A stretch of 64,000 nucleotides of DNA from NORP309 sp964352735 (GTDB taxonomy: Bacteria > Pseudomonadota > Gammaproteobacteria > Xanthomonadales > Marinicellaceae), in the NCBI GenBank assembly GCA_964352735.1, contig CAYGTC010000002.1:144277-208276 (forward strand), given 5' to 3'. Position numbers and translations under genes: made by a program. This document shows positions 28,440-39,200 of the stretch, piece after piece. The notes beneath the pieces are model-generated. The model saw nothing but the letters and a program-made list of their open reading frames with translations, searched no databases and was not told the origin of the DNA. Numbering within the stretch: the stretch's first letter is position 1; each line of letters opens with the position of its first letter.

Positions 28440-31400
28440 TTATATTTCAAATAAATCAAAATCCTCCATTTCGGTCTCGTCATCAGTTGCCATCAGACTG
28501 CTTTTGACGGCTTCAATGTGTAAAGCCAATTTTGATAACTGAGGGAACTCGAATATCACCTTAAGATTCATTTTAAAATCATATTGAGCTGCAATCTTTG
28601 ATGTCAATTTAACCGCAATTAAGGAATCTCCTCCGGTTTTAAAGAAATGAGCATCGGCACTGATTTCATCAACTGGAACTGACAATAATTCAGACCATAT
28701 TCGGCTCAAGGTAATTTCATATTCACCTTGAGGTTCGCGATATTCATCTATACTACTGATCGTAATTTCAGGTTCTCTTGACAGTGCATTGCGATCTACT
28801 TTACCATTTGACAACAATGGCAAGTCATCCAATACAATAAAATGAGTTGGAATCATGTATTCTGGTAATTGTTTCGACAGGTGTTCTCTCACCTGATCAA
28901 TGACTTCTTGTTCTGAACATGAGGTTTTGTGAGTGATATAGGCCAACAAGAACTGATGGCCATGTTGACTTTTACCCTCAAGGACAACGCTATTGACCAA
29001 TACATCACACTGGGACAAATGTTTTTCAATGTCACCCAGTTCAATTCTGAAACCGCGTATTTTGACTTGATTGTCTTTTCTGCCAACATAAACGTATTCA
29101 TCATTTTCCTGTTGATAGGCCAAATCACCTGTGCGATATAAACGATGGGTTGATCCATCATCAAAAGTATGTTCAATGAACCGTTCTGCTGTTAGATTCT
29201 TCCTGTTCAAATATCCTCTCGCTAAACATACGCCACTGATGAACAATTCTCCCAATGCCCCTTTGGGTTGTAGCTGAAATTGGTCATTCATGATCAAAAA
29301 ACCTGTGTTCTGGATGGGGCGTCCTATTGAAACAGTTTTTAAATTTGGATCGTCAGGTATGAGATAATGACTGACCTCAACAGTCGCTTCTGTTGGCCCA
29401 TACATATTGTGCAATGCGGCTTTATTTGCACCATAATGGGTCAAAGCAATACTGACATCGACAGCTTCACCAGTGAGGTAAATATTTTTAAGCGAGCCAC
29501 AGTTTTGCCACTCATTGTGTTCAATGATCAATCTGAACATTGAGGGAACAAAACGGACTTGAGTGACTTGTTGGTTTTGAATCAATTTACATAAATAATC
29601 AGGATCTTTATGACCTTGTGGTTCAGCAATAACCAATCGCGCACCGACCATAAAAAACCATGTCAATTCACATAATGAAACGTCAAAACTGATGGGCGTT
29701 TTTTGTAAAACCACATCATGCTCAGATAACTGATAGTGTTTTTGCATCCATTCAATGCGATTAACCGAACTCATGTGTTCTACCATTACACCTTTTGGCA
29801 TGCCTGTTGAGCCAGAGGTATAAATCACATAAGCCAAATGGCTTGATGTTAACCCTGGCACTTGTGGGTTGAACATTGGATAATTTAATAATTGACTAAT
29901 GAGTTCATCTTCATCAAGCTTTAAGACTGTGGTTGAGTTATCAACCATATTGTATAACTCAGATGAATGTACTGTTTGTGTGATAATAATAATGACCGCA
30001 GCATCATCAATCATGTGCTTGAGCCTGTTTTCTGGGTATTCAGGATCCAATGGCACATAAGCTGCCCCTGCTTTCCAAGTGGCCAAAATAGCAATCATCA
30101 TTTCTAATGACCTGTCGATGTACAAGCCCACAACATCATCTGGATGAACTTCGTTTTCCAACAATGCATGAGCCAATTGATTGGCTTTATTGTTCAATTC
30201 TAGATAAGTCAGATGCGTATTATCATAGACAAGCGCAATATTGCCTGGAGTTTTCTCAACTTGTTGTTCAAATAAGTGATGGACACAATGATCTTGAGCA
30301 AATGGAACTACTGTTTGATTCAAATCACTCAACATCTGTTCTTCCTCTGCCAAACTGAGCAGAGGCAATTGCGACACTTCATCTTGACTGTATTCACACA
30401 TGTTCAATAATAAGTGTTTTAATTGTTGTGAAATTCTTCGGATAAAAGACTCTTCAAAAAACATATGGTTGGCCGCTAAAGAAATGTGGAAAAGATGATT
30501 TCTCTGCTGTGCAGTGATTGTGATTGGGTAATTGGTTTGTTCATCACTTTCAATATCAGATATTTTTAAGTGATGATCATCATCAATTACCAATAAACTC
30601 TCATCGACTGGATAGTTTTCAAAAATCAACAAACTTTCTATTGGTTTTTCATTGGCACCATTAAGAGCGTAACGCTGAACTTCAGTCAGTGATAAATAAT
30701 CATATTCATCACTTTCAACGCGCATCCTGTGTATACCATTCAACCAATCCAACACTGATGACTCATCATTGATATCAACCTTGACTATAACAGTATTAAT
30801 CAATAATCCAACCATATCTTCAACCTGAGCAATACCAGCTGAACGACCAGAAACCGTGGTTGCAAAAACAATACTTTTTTCATCACAATATCTTGATAAC
30901 AAATACGACCAAGCCCCTTGAAGCGCTGTATTGAGCGTAATGCCTAAATCTTGACACCAACGATTCAACTGTTGTGTTTGCTCCTGACTAAAAGATTCAT
31001 TAAATGTATGATAATGATTACTTTGACTAACTGAAGAGGACAATGATATTCGTGATAATCTCGTTCCACCTTCTACACCAGCCAATTGTTGTTGCCAATA
31101 ATCAATCGCCTTCGATCTGTCCTGTTGCAATGACCACTGAATGTAGTTAAAATATGCTACAACGGGCTTCACATTTACCGTTTTGCTAGCCATATAACTG
31201 TGATAATACTCCAGCACTTCTGAGAAAATAATGGGCATACTCCACCCATCAAGTATGGCATGATGATTACTTAATAGTACACGATATCCAGTTACACCCA
31301 AATCTATCACACAAAGCCTAATCAACGGCCCATTTGCTGTATCAAACCCCCGCTGACGGTCTTGTACTTGCAGTTCTTGAATACGGGCTTGTTGTTCTTC

Positions 31401-34400
31401 AAGGGGCTGAGCAGAAATGTCATGATGATCGCAGCTGATGTCCATGTTTTTTAAAACCATTTGGTGCAAAGTACCTTCATCATTATTCAAGAAAACTGTT
31501 CTTAAAACATCATGTCGATTGATGACTTGTTGCCAAGCCTCTTGAAAAACATTCAGATCGGTATTTTTTGCTAAAGTAAATAGCAATTGTGTATTGTAGG
31601 CTTTTTTATCAATATCGCTATGGAACAGCAAACCTTGTTGCATAATGGTAGCAGGATAAATATTTTTAATATCATAGCTGGACTGCCAGTGGTTTAACTG
31701 ATCATGTTTCACCTCTGCCAGAGGAAAATCACTTGGCGTAAAATGGCCATTATTTTCATCCAGACAATGTGAAACTATGTCTTTTATCGACTGATCAATA
31801 TTTTCTGAAAGCTGTTTGATTTGATTAGCATCGTAATAACATTTATCATAATCAATCATGAATTTCAAACACCCTTCAACAATGATAATATTAAAAACCA
31901 ATGGGTGATTTTGCGGTCTTTTGGGGCTGACTGAATCACCAACATCCTGATCAATCATGCAAAAATATTCATCCTTATCTTGTTGAGAAAAATATCCTAA
32001 ATAATTGAATAGAACAGATGAACCAGGATCACTTTGGAAGATTTGTTCTTTGCTTAAATATTTCAATAGACCAAAACCAATGCCATGTTGAGGTATGGCA
32101 CGATGTGCTTCTTTCAGTGAACAAATGATTGACTCAACATCCATCTTTTCAGCATGCAAAACAAATGGAAATACAGCAGTAAACCAACCAACTGTTTGAT
32201 TAAGGATAATATCTTGGGATAGCTCTTCTCTACCATGCCCTTCTAAATCAATTCGCAAGGATTGAAGGCCCGAATCCCGATAAAAGCCCAAAAGCAACGC
32301 AGATAATAACAGCTCATTGATTTGAGTACGATAAGCATTGTGCGCATCTGTTAACAAATGATGACTGATTATCTCATCAATCTTGAAAGTGTAATGTCCG
32401 CAGTCCTGTTGAGTTGAACCTGCTGTTGAACGCCCTAAAAACTCATCTACAGGAGTGGCGAGCACTTTCGACCAATAAAGTTTTTCATGCATCAAAACCT
32501 CATGACAACTGTACTGTTGCAAAAAGTGTCCCCACGACTGATAAGATGAAGTTTTTTCTGGCAGAGATAGTGTTTCTTGATTGTTATGTTGTTGGTAAAG
32601 CCTTTTCATATCATCCATTAAGATACGCCAAGAAACGCCATCTACAACCAAATGATGGACCACCCACAACAACATTTTTTCCCCATTATCACGATTGATC
32701 AAAACCGCACGCATGATTGGCCCTTCACTTATGGATATAGAGCGTTGAATATCATTGAAATGTTTCAATAAATCATCACTTTCATCCATACTTATTGACA
32801 ACTCACTGACCGAATCATTAAATTCAGATGCGGTTAAGTATTTATGAACGCCTTGCCAACCCTGCTCTCTTTCATAAAACCTCAATCTTAATGCATCGTG
32901 TCGAGCATGTATCTTTTCGATCATTTCCCTCAATAAAGACACAGTCATGTCATCCGGCACTTTCAGCAATACTGCTTGATTGAAATGATTGACATCTATA
33001 TTATCCTCAAAAAAACTTTGCTGTATGGGCAGCAAAGGCATATCACCCTCCACATCATGCTGAGCAATCTCAACATTTGCTGTTTTCATTTCAACTGCTA
33101 GTCGTGCAATTGTAGTATGTTCAAGTATTTGTTTTATGGTCAGTTTGTAACCATTTTCATTGACTCGAGAAGCTAACTGAATAGACAAAATAGAATCGCC
33201 TCCCAACGTGAAAAAATTAGCATGTATAGATAAATTTTCAATTGGAATATTCAACACATCAGACCATATTTGAGACAACAGCTTTTCTTTTTCTGAGGAA
33301 GGCTTGGTATATTTTGTTTGCTGGTTTAAATCGACTTTCAATGATGACAAAGCTTTGCGATCAACTTTTCCATTGGCAGTGATGGGCAATTTATCCAGTG
33401 CCATAAAATGCGAAGGCACCATATAATCAGGCAATACTGATATCAAATGAGCTCTAATCTCTTCAATAAGCACAGATTCAGTAAAGTCCGAAGCATGGGT
33501 AAAATAGGTTGTTAATTGTTGCTGATTACCACCAACTTTGATGACAATCACAGAACAAGTATTGATACCATCAACTTGTAAAATCTGATGCTCAATTTCA
33601 CCCAACTCAATTCTGAAACCTCTGATTTTTACCTGGTCGTCAACACGGCCCATAAACATCAATTCTCCATCTGAGCGATAACGTACCAAATCACCTGAAC
33701 GATACAAACGTTCATCGGATTTAAAAGGATGTTGAATAAAAGCTTGATTGGTTAATTCTATCTGATTAATGTAACCACGTGCCAAACCAGTCCCTCCAAT
33801 GTACAATTCTCCTACAGCGCCAAATGGTAACAACTCTTGATCATCCGACAATATCAAAGCACTGACATTACTAATGCTTTTGCCAATAGGAGGAGCACTT
33901 TTTTCATTCTCTTTTACAGTATAATAACTAGTGATTATTGTACCTTCTGTTGGACCATAGAGATTGACTAGATTCCCATGATTAAGAACCATCTTAGAAA
34001 GTTTTTCACCACCAGCTAGCACATATTCCAAACTCAACTCAGACTGGGCATTAAAAAATTGTACAGATGCTTCTAGTAAGGCTGTGGGTAAAAAACAATG
34101 AGTGACCTTGTTTTTACTCAATGTTATTAATAATTGCTGGGGATCGGATCTTATGTCATCTGAAACAATCATGATTCGAGCATTTGATAATAAATATGGC
34201 CAAACTTCCCAAACTGATGCATCAAAACTGATACCGGCAAGATGTGTAGCACATTTATCTTTTGTAACATCATAGGCTTCTTGGTACCACTGACATAAAT
34301 TCATTAAGCAGCGATGTTCAATCATCACACCTTTTGGGGCTCCGGTAGAACCTGAAGTGTATATGATATAAGCCAAATCATCAGGTTTAGCAATACATTC

Positions 34401-36221
34401 TATGGGATCATTTTTAGAATTTACGGCCAATTGTTCAACGACAGTTTTATCATCCAAAAGTATCAATCTTTGATTTTTCAGTTTTAAGTTGTCACTCATG
34501 CATTTTTTACTGATTAATATCGACAATCCACTGTCTTCTATCATATGGGTTAAACGGGTTGACGGATAATTGTGATCAAGAGGTAAGTAAGCGCCACCTG
34601 CTTTCCATATGGCTAACACACTAACGATCATATCAAAGGATCTATTCAAACAAACACCAATAATTTGATTGGGCATCACTCCATATTCTTTTAGTTGATG
34701 TGCCAATTGATTGGCTTTTATATTGAGCTGTTGATATGTATACTTTTCATCTCCGTCAACCACTGCAATTTCATCAAACTGATCCTGCAACTGTTGTTCA
34801 AACCACTGATGAACACAATACTTCGCTTGGTACTTACCATCACTACTGTTCAGTTCATGTAATAAATAATGCTTTTGTTGATTGGTTAAAACCGATACAG
34901 ATGACAAGTCAAAATTGGGTTGATCAGCCAATTCAGTGATGAATTGTATGAAACTCTCAACCATATATACAATTGCTGATTTATCAAAATTATTGGATCG
35001 GTATTTAATAATGCCTTCGATTTCATCTTCAAAAGCCAGCAATTCCAAAGACAGTGGTAAATCACCACATTGATGAGTCATGGGCAGTACTTCGAGGCCC
35101 ATTGAGTTATTACTGACTGTCAATTGTTCAGTTTGTGTCCAAATAAAGGTGGTCTGAAATAACAAGCCTTCCGCACTGTCACCATCTAACTTTAGCTGAC
35201 TGATCAATTCTTCAACGGGATAGTCAGCATGAAATAGAGACTCATACACTTGTGGTTTACAACGCGACAAGATATCAATAAAACTTTCATGATCCTCACG
35301 ATGAAATCTCAATGGAGCAACATTAGCAAAATAACCGATCACCTCATCAAAACGTGACTCAGGTCGGCCCATATACGGATTGCCAATAATGATCTCTTTT
35401 TTAGAACAAAATCTGGAAAGAAAACAAAAATAAACAACCAGCCATACAAGGTATTCACTGGATTTGTGCTGTTTTGCCAGATCTTTCATTTTTTTAGTGA
35501 CTTGGTTTGGAATATAGAATTTATTGAAATCACCTTTTATCACTTCCCCATCTTGGCGTTTTTTTTGTGATGGCCATGCTAAAGTTGGTAGTTGTCCCTT
35601 CAATTGTTCTAACCAAAATTGTTGGCTGTTTTTTGCTTCTTCAGTTTCAAGCCATTGCAATTGCCATTCAACGTAATCGTGATAACTGACAGTGTTATTT
35701 GAAATCATCTCACTTTCTGATGTGCTGCGATAAATGGCATTCAACTCATCCATCAAAAGCTTCAAAGAAGCACCGTCAAAGATGGTGTGGTGAAAATTAA
35801 CCATTAATACCTGGTGGTCTTCATAATCTTCGAACAGAGTAACTTTTAGTAATGGCCCGTTGTCCAAATCAAAGGGAATTTCTGATTTTTGCTTGGCTAA
35901 GCTCAACATGTCTTCATGATTTAATGATGAGACAGATAATTGATCAACAGAGCAATTTAAGTTCACATCAATTGTTCGCCAAACCTGACTATCATCTTTT
36001 TGAAAGCGACTTCTCATTAAATCATGCTTTTCGACAAATAAGTTAAACAGATTTGAAATGACCTCTAATGAAATATGTGTATTGAGTTTAAAAGTCACAG
36101 GTACGTTATATCGACTACTCAAAGGATCAATTTGATGTAATAACCACAGTCCTTTTTGGCCTGAAGTTAGTGGAAAAGTGTTATGTTCTGTAAGCTTCAC
36201 GGGATTATTTTCACTATTCAT
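28440..36221 (-). CDS. Two-module NRPS (C-A-T-E-C-A-T)
   Basis: NRPS of 2,593 residues; start ATG at 36219-36221, 15 nt after the previous stop, with AT-rich upstream DNA and no clear Shine-Dalgarno. Domains: C (15-440, HHTIFDG at about 144-150), A (470-960), T (GGDS about 1006), E (HHLVVDGVSWRIL about 1190), C (1495-1950, HHAILDGWS about 1659), A (1981-2480), T (GGDS about 2530). The N-terminus has no docking domain and its C domain (FPLTSGQKGLWLLHQIDP) differs from all others in the window, as expected for a chain-initiating protein. The C-terminus is an acidic-hydrophobic tail (ETEMEDFDLFEI) resembling that of the next NRPS, probably a docking motif for the TubC-type domain at its N-terminus. 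The final carrier is GGDS-type although no E or TE follows; a decayed TE end lies about 200 nt downstream. Confidence 0.96.
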   Translation of the reverse strand: MNSENNPVKLTEHNTFPLTSGQKGLWLLHQIDPLSSRYNVPVTFKLNTHISLEVISNLFNLFVEKHDLMRSRFQKDDSQVWRTIDVNLNCSVDQLSVSSLNHEDMLSLAKQKSEIPFDLDNGPLLKVTLFEDYEDHQVLMVNFHHTIFDGASLKLLMDELNAIYRSTSESEMISNNTVSYHDYVEWQLQWLETEEAKNSQQFWLEQLKGQLPTLAWPSQKKRQDGEVIKGDFNKFYIPNQVTKKMKDLAKQHKSSEYLVWLVVYFCFLSRFCSKKEIIIGNPYMGRPESRFDEVIGYFANVAPLRFHREDHESFIDILSRCKPQVYESLFHADYPVEELISQLKLDGDSAEGLLFQTTFIWTQTEQLTVSNNSMGLEVLPMTHQCGDLPLSLELLAFEDEIEGIIKYRSNNFDKSAIVYMVESFIQFITELADQPNFDLSSVSVLTNQQKHYLLHELNSSDGKYQAKYCVHQWFEQQLQDQFDEIAVVDGDEKYTYQQLNIKANQLAHQLKEYGVMPNQIIGVCLNRSFDMIVSVLAIWKAGGAYLPLDHNYPSTRLTHMIEDSGLSILISKKCMSDNLKLKNQRLILLDDKTVVEQLAVNSKNDPIECIAKPDDLAYIIYTSGSTGAPKGVMIEHRCLMNLCQWYQEAYDVTKDKCATHLAGISFDASVWEVWPYLLSNARIMIVSDDIRSDPQQLLITLSKNKVTHCFLPTALLEASVQFFNAQSELSLEYVLAGGEKLSKMVLNHGNLVNLYGPTEGTIITSYYTVKENEKSAPPIGKSISNVSALILSDDQELLPFGAVGELYIGGTGLARGYINQIELTNQAFIQHPFKSDERLYRSGDLVRYRSDGELMFMGRVDDQVKIRGFRIELGEIEHQILQVDGINTCSVIVIKVGGNQQQLTTYFTHASDFTESVLIEEIRAHLISVLPDYMVPSHFMALDKLPITANGKVDRKALSSLKVDLNQQTKYTKPSSEKEKLLSQIWSDVLNIPIENLSIHANFFTLGGDSILSIQLASRVNENGYKLTIKQILEHTTIARLAVEMKTANVEIAQHDVEGDMPLLPIQQSFFEDNIDVNHFNQAVLLKVPDDMTVSLLREMIEKIHARHDALRLRFYEREQGWQGVHKYLTASEFNDSVSELSISMDESDDLLKHFNDIQRSISISEGPIMRAVLINRDNGEKMLLWVVHHLVVDGVSWRILMDDMKRLYQQHNNQETLSLPEKTSSYQSWGHFLQQYSCHEVLMHEKLYWSKVLATPVDEFLGRSTAGSTQQDCGHYTFKIDEIISHHLLTDAHNAYRTQINELLLSALLLGFYRDSGLQSLRIDLEGHGREELSQDIILNQTVGWFTAVFPFVLHAEKMDVESIICSLKEAHRAIPQHGIGFGLLKYLSKEQIFQSDPGSSVLFNYLGYFSQQDKDEYFCMIDQDVGDSVSPKRPQNHPLVFNIIIVEGCLKFMIDYDKCYYDANQIKQLSENIDQSIKDIVSHCLDENNGHFTPSDFPLAEVKHDQLNHWQSSYDIKNIYPATIMQQGLLFHSDIDKKAYNTQLLFTLAKNTDLNVFQEAWQQVINRHDVLRTVFLNNDEGTLHQMVLKNMDISCDHHDISAQPLEEQQARIQELQVQDRQRGFDTANGPLIRLCVIDLGVTGYRVLLSNHHAILDGWSMPIIFSEVLEYYHSYMASKTVNVKPVVAYFNYIQWSLQQDRSKAIDYWQQQLAGVEGGTRLSRISLSSSVSQSNHYHTFNESFSQEQTQQLNRWCQDLGITLNTALQGAWSYLLSRYCDEKSIVFATTVSGRSAGIAQVEDMVGLLINTVIVKVDINDESSVLDWLNGIHRMRVESDEYDYLSLTEVQRYALNGANEKPIESLLIFENYPVDESLLVIDDDHHLKISDIESDEQTNYPITITAQQRNHLFHISLAANHMFFEESFIRRISQQLKHLLLNMCEYSQDEVSQLPLLSLAEEEQMLSDLNQTVVPFAQDHCVHHLFEQQVEKTPGNIALVYDNTHLTYLELNNKANQLAHALLENEVHPDDVVGLYIDRSLEMMIAILATWKAGAAYVPLDPEYPENRLKHMIDDAAVIIIITQTVHSSELYNMVDNSTTVLKLDEDELISQLLNYPMFNPQVPGLTSSHLAYVIYTSGSTGMPKGVMVEHMSSVNRIEWMQKHYQLSEHDVVLQKTPISFDVSLCELTWFFMVGARLVIAEPQGHKDPDYLCKLIQNQQVTQVRFVPSMFRLIIEHNEWQNCGSLKNIYLTGEAVDVSIALTHYGANKAALHNMYGPTEATVEVSHYLIPDDPNLKTVSIGRPIQNTGFLIMNDQFQLQPKGALGELFISGVCLARGYLNRKNLTAERFIEHTFDDGSTHRLYRTGDLAYQQENDEYVYVGRKDNQVKIRGFRIELGDIEKHLSQCDVLVNSVVLEGKSQHGHQFLLAYITHKTSCSEQEVIDQVREHLSKQLPEYMIPTHFIVLDDLPLLSNGKVDRNALSREPEITISSIDEYREPQGEYEITLSRIWSELLSVPVDEISADAHFFKTGGDSLIAVKLTSKIAAQYDFKMNLKVIFEFPQLSKLALHIEAVKSSLMATDDETEMEDFDLFEI
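28500..31735 (-). other. NRPS module 2 of gene 2: C(DCL)-A(Ser-clade variant)-T
   Basis: The C domain has NIYPATIMQQGLLFHS and HHAILDGWSMP. The A domain has the Ser-clade framework (AEPQGHKDPDYL, RFVPSMF) but code DVCRYTMVE, differing from the Ser code DVWHxSLID at most pocket positions. The amino acid is therefore not predicted with confidence. The carrier is KTGGDSLIAV. Confidence 0.65.
31740..36180 (-). other. NRPS module 1 of gene 2: C(starter?)-A(Leu-like)-T-E
   Basis: The A domain has YTSGSTG near 34355, FDASVWEVW (about 34218), CFLPTAL, VLAGGE and NLYGPTEGTII. Code DAWCLGLII is aliphatic; it shares DAWCLG with the second module of the next gene and is loosely Leu-like. The carrier is TLGGDSIL. 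The E domain keeps HHLVVDGVSWRIL and EGHGREEL. The leading C domain may take an acyl donor, since no module precedes it in this protein. Confidence 0.72.
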
Positions 36222-36236
36222 TTGATTTTATATAAT

Positions 36237-39200
36237 TTAATTTTTTTTATTTTGAGTTGTTTGTTTAAGGCCCAAATTTGGTGCGCTTATTGATAAATCT
36301 TTTATTAATTTGTTTTTAATTTGTATATAGCTTTCACCAGACAATAGACTGTTATGTTCACCATTGACCATTACATACTCTGAGGGTGATTGAACTGCTT
36401 TTCTCCAACCATATTTCAACATCAATCTGTCGTCATTTTCTGAAGCAATAAACAAAACTGATCGTCCTTTTATGTCAATGGGTTGAAGTGTTTTTTGTTC
36501 CATAGGCAAATTGATTGCAAATTTCAAAGCCAGAACCACTGACTTTTTATCAGGCAAGTGTGTTTCGAATCCTTGATCAATCAATAAATCCGCCACCAGA
36601 GACGCTTGTTTTGAATCAGGGAGGTCCGCTATCATTTCAGATGAAGCTTGCCATATGCTTTCATACTGTTGGGCCTGTGAATCCACTTCAGACAAGTCTG
36701 TTGAAAAAACCCAAAAGGCATGTTGCAATGCTTGATATTGAGTATTACTTTCTTTATCCCTATAGAATAACATACTGTCAAAAGCCGCATAATATTCAAT
36801 TTCATGACCCAAGTTTTGCAATGTAATGATCATTTTCTGCGCAATACGACCACCCAATGACCAACCCACAATTCGGTAAGGGCCTGAGGGTTGTACCATC
36901 AACAACTGATTGACATACTCTTCAGCCAATTGTTGTACATCATTAAATGCACAATCTTGCCCTGAAAGAAATGGTGCTTGAACACCATACACTGGACACA
37001 CTTCTGCCAAATCATCAGCCAACTGTTTATAACAATCCACACGACCAATCAATGGATGCACCATAAATAAAGGCGTGCCACTCAAACAATGATTGAGTTT
37101 AACTATACATGGGTATGTTGACTCAACTTCTGAGTGCTTTTTATCATCACAAATCTCTATCAAACTTTTCGACTCATAAAATCTTCTGATGTCGATGGTA
37201 ATGCCTTGTTTGCTCAGCTTTTTTAATACCTTAAGCAAGGATAAGGAGTGGCCTCCCAGCTCAAAGAAACTGGCTTTCATGCTGATCTTATCAGCAGGGA
37301 TATCGAGTGTTTCACTGATCACTTTTATCAACTGTATTTGATCATGATTTGCAGGTGCGACAAACGCTATTGCCTGATCATCAACTTCTAGCTTCAACAG
37401 TGCTTTGCGATCAAGTTTGCCATTGGCATTGAGTGGCATTTGATTTATCACGGTAAAAATGGAAGGAATCAAGTAAGGGGCTAATTTTGACTCAAGTTCA
37501 GATTTGATGTTCTTCAATACATTAGAGTCCTCGGTAACATTAAGGCTAACAAATGCGACCAAAGTGTCCTCTTTTTTCAACACGACGGCTGTTGAGTTGA
37601 CCTCAGGGATTTGTAAAAGGTGATGTTCTATTTCGCCCAATTCAACCCGATAACCGCGTATACTGACCTGAAAATCTCTACGTCCCAGATATTGAATATC
37701 GCCATTGCTTAAATAAAGCCCCAAATCTCCAGTTTTATAACTGCGTAATCCTGAACCGATCTCATTGAAACATGCCGCATTTAAGGCATCATCATGCATA
37801 TAACCTCTTGAAAGTTGCGCACTTTCAATGAAGATTTCACCCGGTTCTCCAGCACCGCAGTCGGTTCCATACTCATTAACAATTCGCAAACGTGTATCTG
37901 GGGTACTCCTGGCAATCGGACTCAAAGAAAAATCCATCGCTCCAGGTATGTGATAATATGTTAACGCACGTTGTGATTCTGAGGCTCCATAACAGTTATA
38001 TAATGCAACTATTGAATTGAATTTTCTCAGTTGTTGAACTGTTTCAAATCGCAATGCTTCACCTGTTAATAAAATGGTTTTAACAGAATCAATCGGCACA
38101 ATGCCCTCAATCGCTATGGCCTCAGCCATGGCTGGTGTTAGATGCATAACAGAGATGCGCTCATTTTTAATCCATTCAACAAATTTCAAAGCCGTGAAAT
38201 CTTTTTCAGAAGGCATGACCACACAAGCACCAATACACAAACTGCTGAAGATGTCTCTTTGCAGTGGATCGTGAGCCAAACCTGATAACATACTGAAACG
38301 GTCTTGTGTTGTGACATTGAATTGATCAGGCCACCATTGCAAATAACCACTGAGTCCGGCATGGGTGCCACATATGGCTTTCGGTTGACCTGATGATCCC
38401 GAGGTAAAGGTAATACATGCCAGTTGTTCAGGCTTGTTGTTAAAGGGCACAAATGGCGGCGTAATTTCTGAATAAGATGAAGAATAATTGTTTACCTCTA
38501 TGACATCAAGTGAATTATTTAACGCTGATAGTAAGGCTTGTGAATAATCTTGATCAGATTCACACAATAACAATACTGAAGTATTAACTACAGAAATATG
38601 CTGAGAAATTTGATATACAGGGCTATCGGGTAGCACAATGGAATACGCAGCGCCCGTTTGTAATGTGGCCATGATGGCAATCACCACTGACACATGCCTT
38701 GTTGCCATAATAGTGACGACATCACCACATGAGATATCCAAAGATTGTAATGTACACGATACATGATCCGATGCACTTTTCAACATTTGGTACGTCCATT
38801 TTTCATCGCCATCAATGACCGCAACCGACTCGGGAGACCATTTCACCCGACGATAAAACAATGCCATGACATCATCGGTATGAAAGCGTTCAATGGCATC
38901 ATGCTCAATCAAACAAGGCCCAACATTAAGTGAATATTGTGCACAAACTTGCTGGCTATTTTCTGCAATTTGAGTTAACAAATAACTGTATTGATTCAGT
39001 AATTGCTCAATGACTTTTACCTCATATAAAGCGCTATTAAAATGGCAACTTATATTGACGCCCTCCTTTGTCTCTGCCAGATACAGAGTCATGTTAAACT
39101 TGGTTTCGATTTCAGCAGTTGATCGTGCTTCTACAACAAAATCATTGTTGACTTTTTCACTTTCAGATTCAGGTAAACTGAGCATATTAAAAAGTATTTG

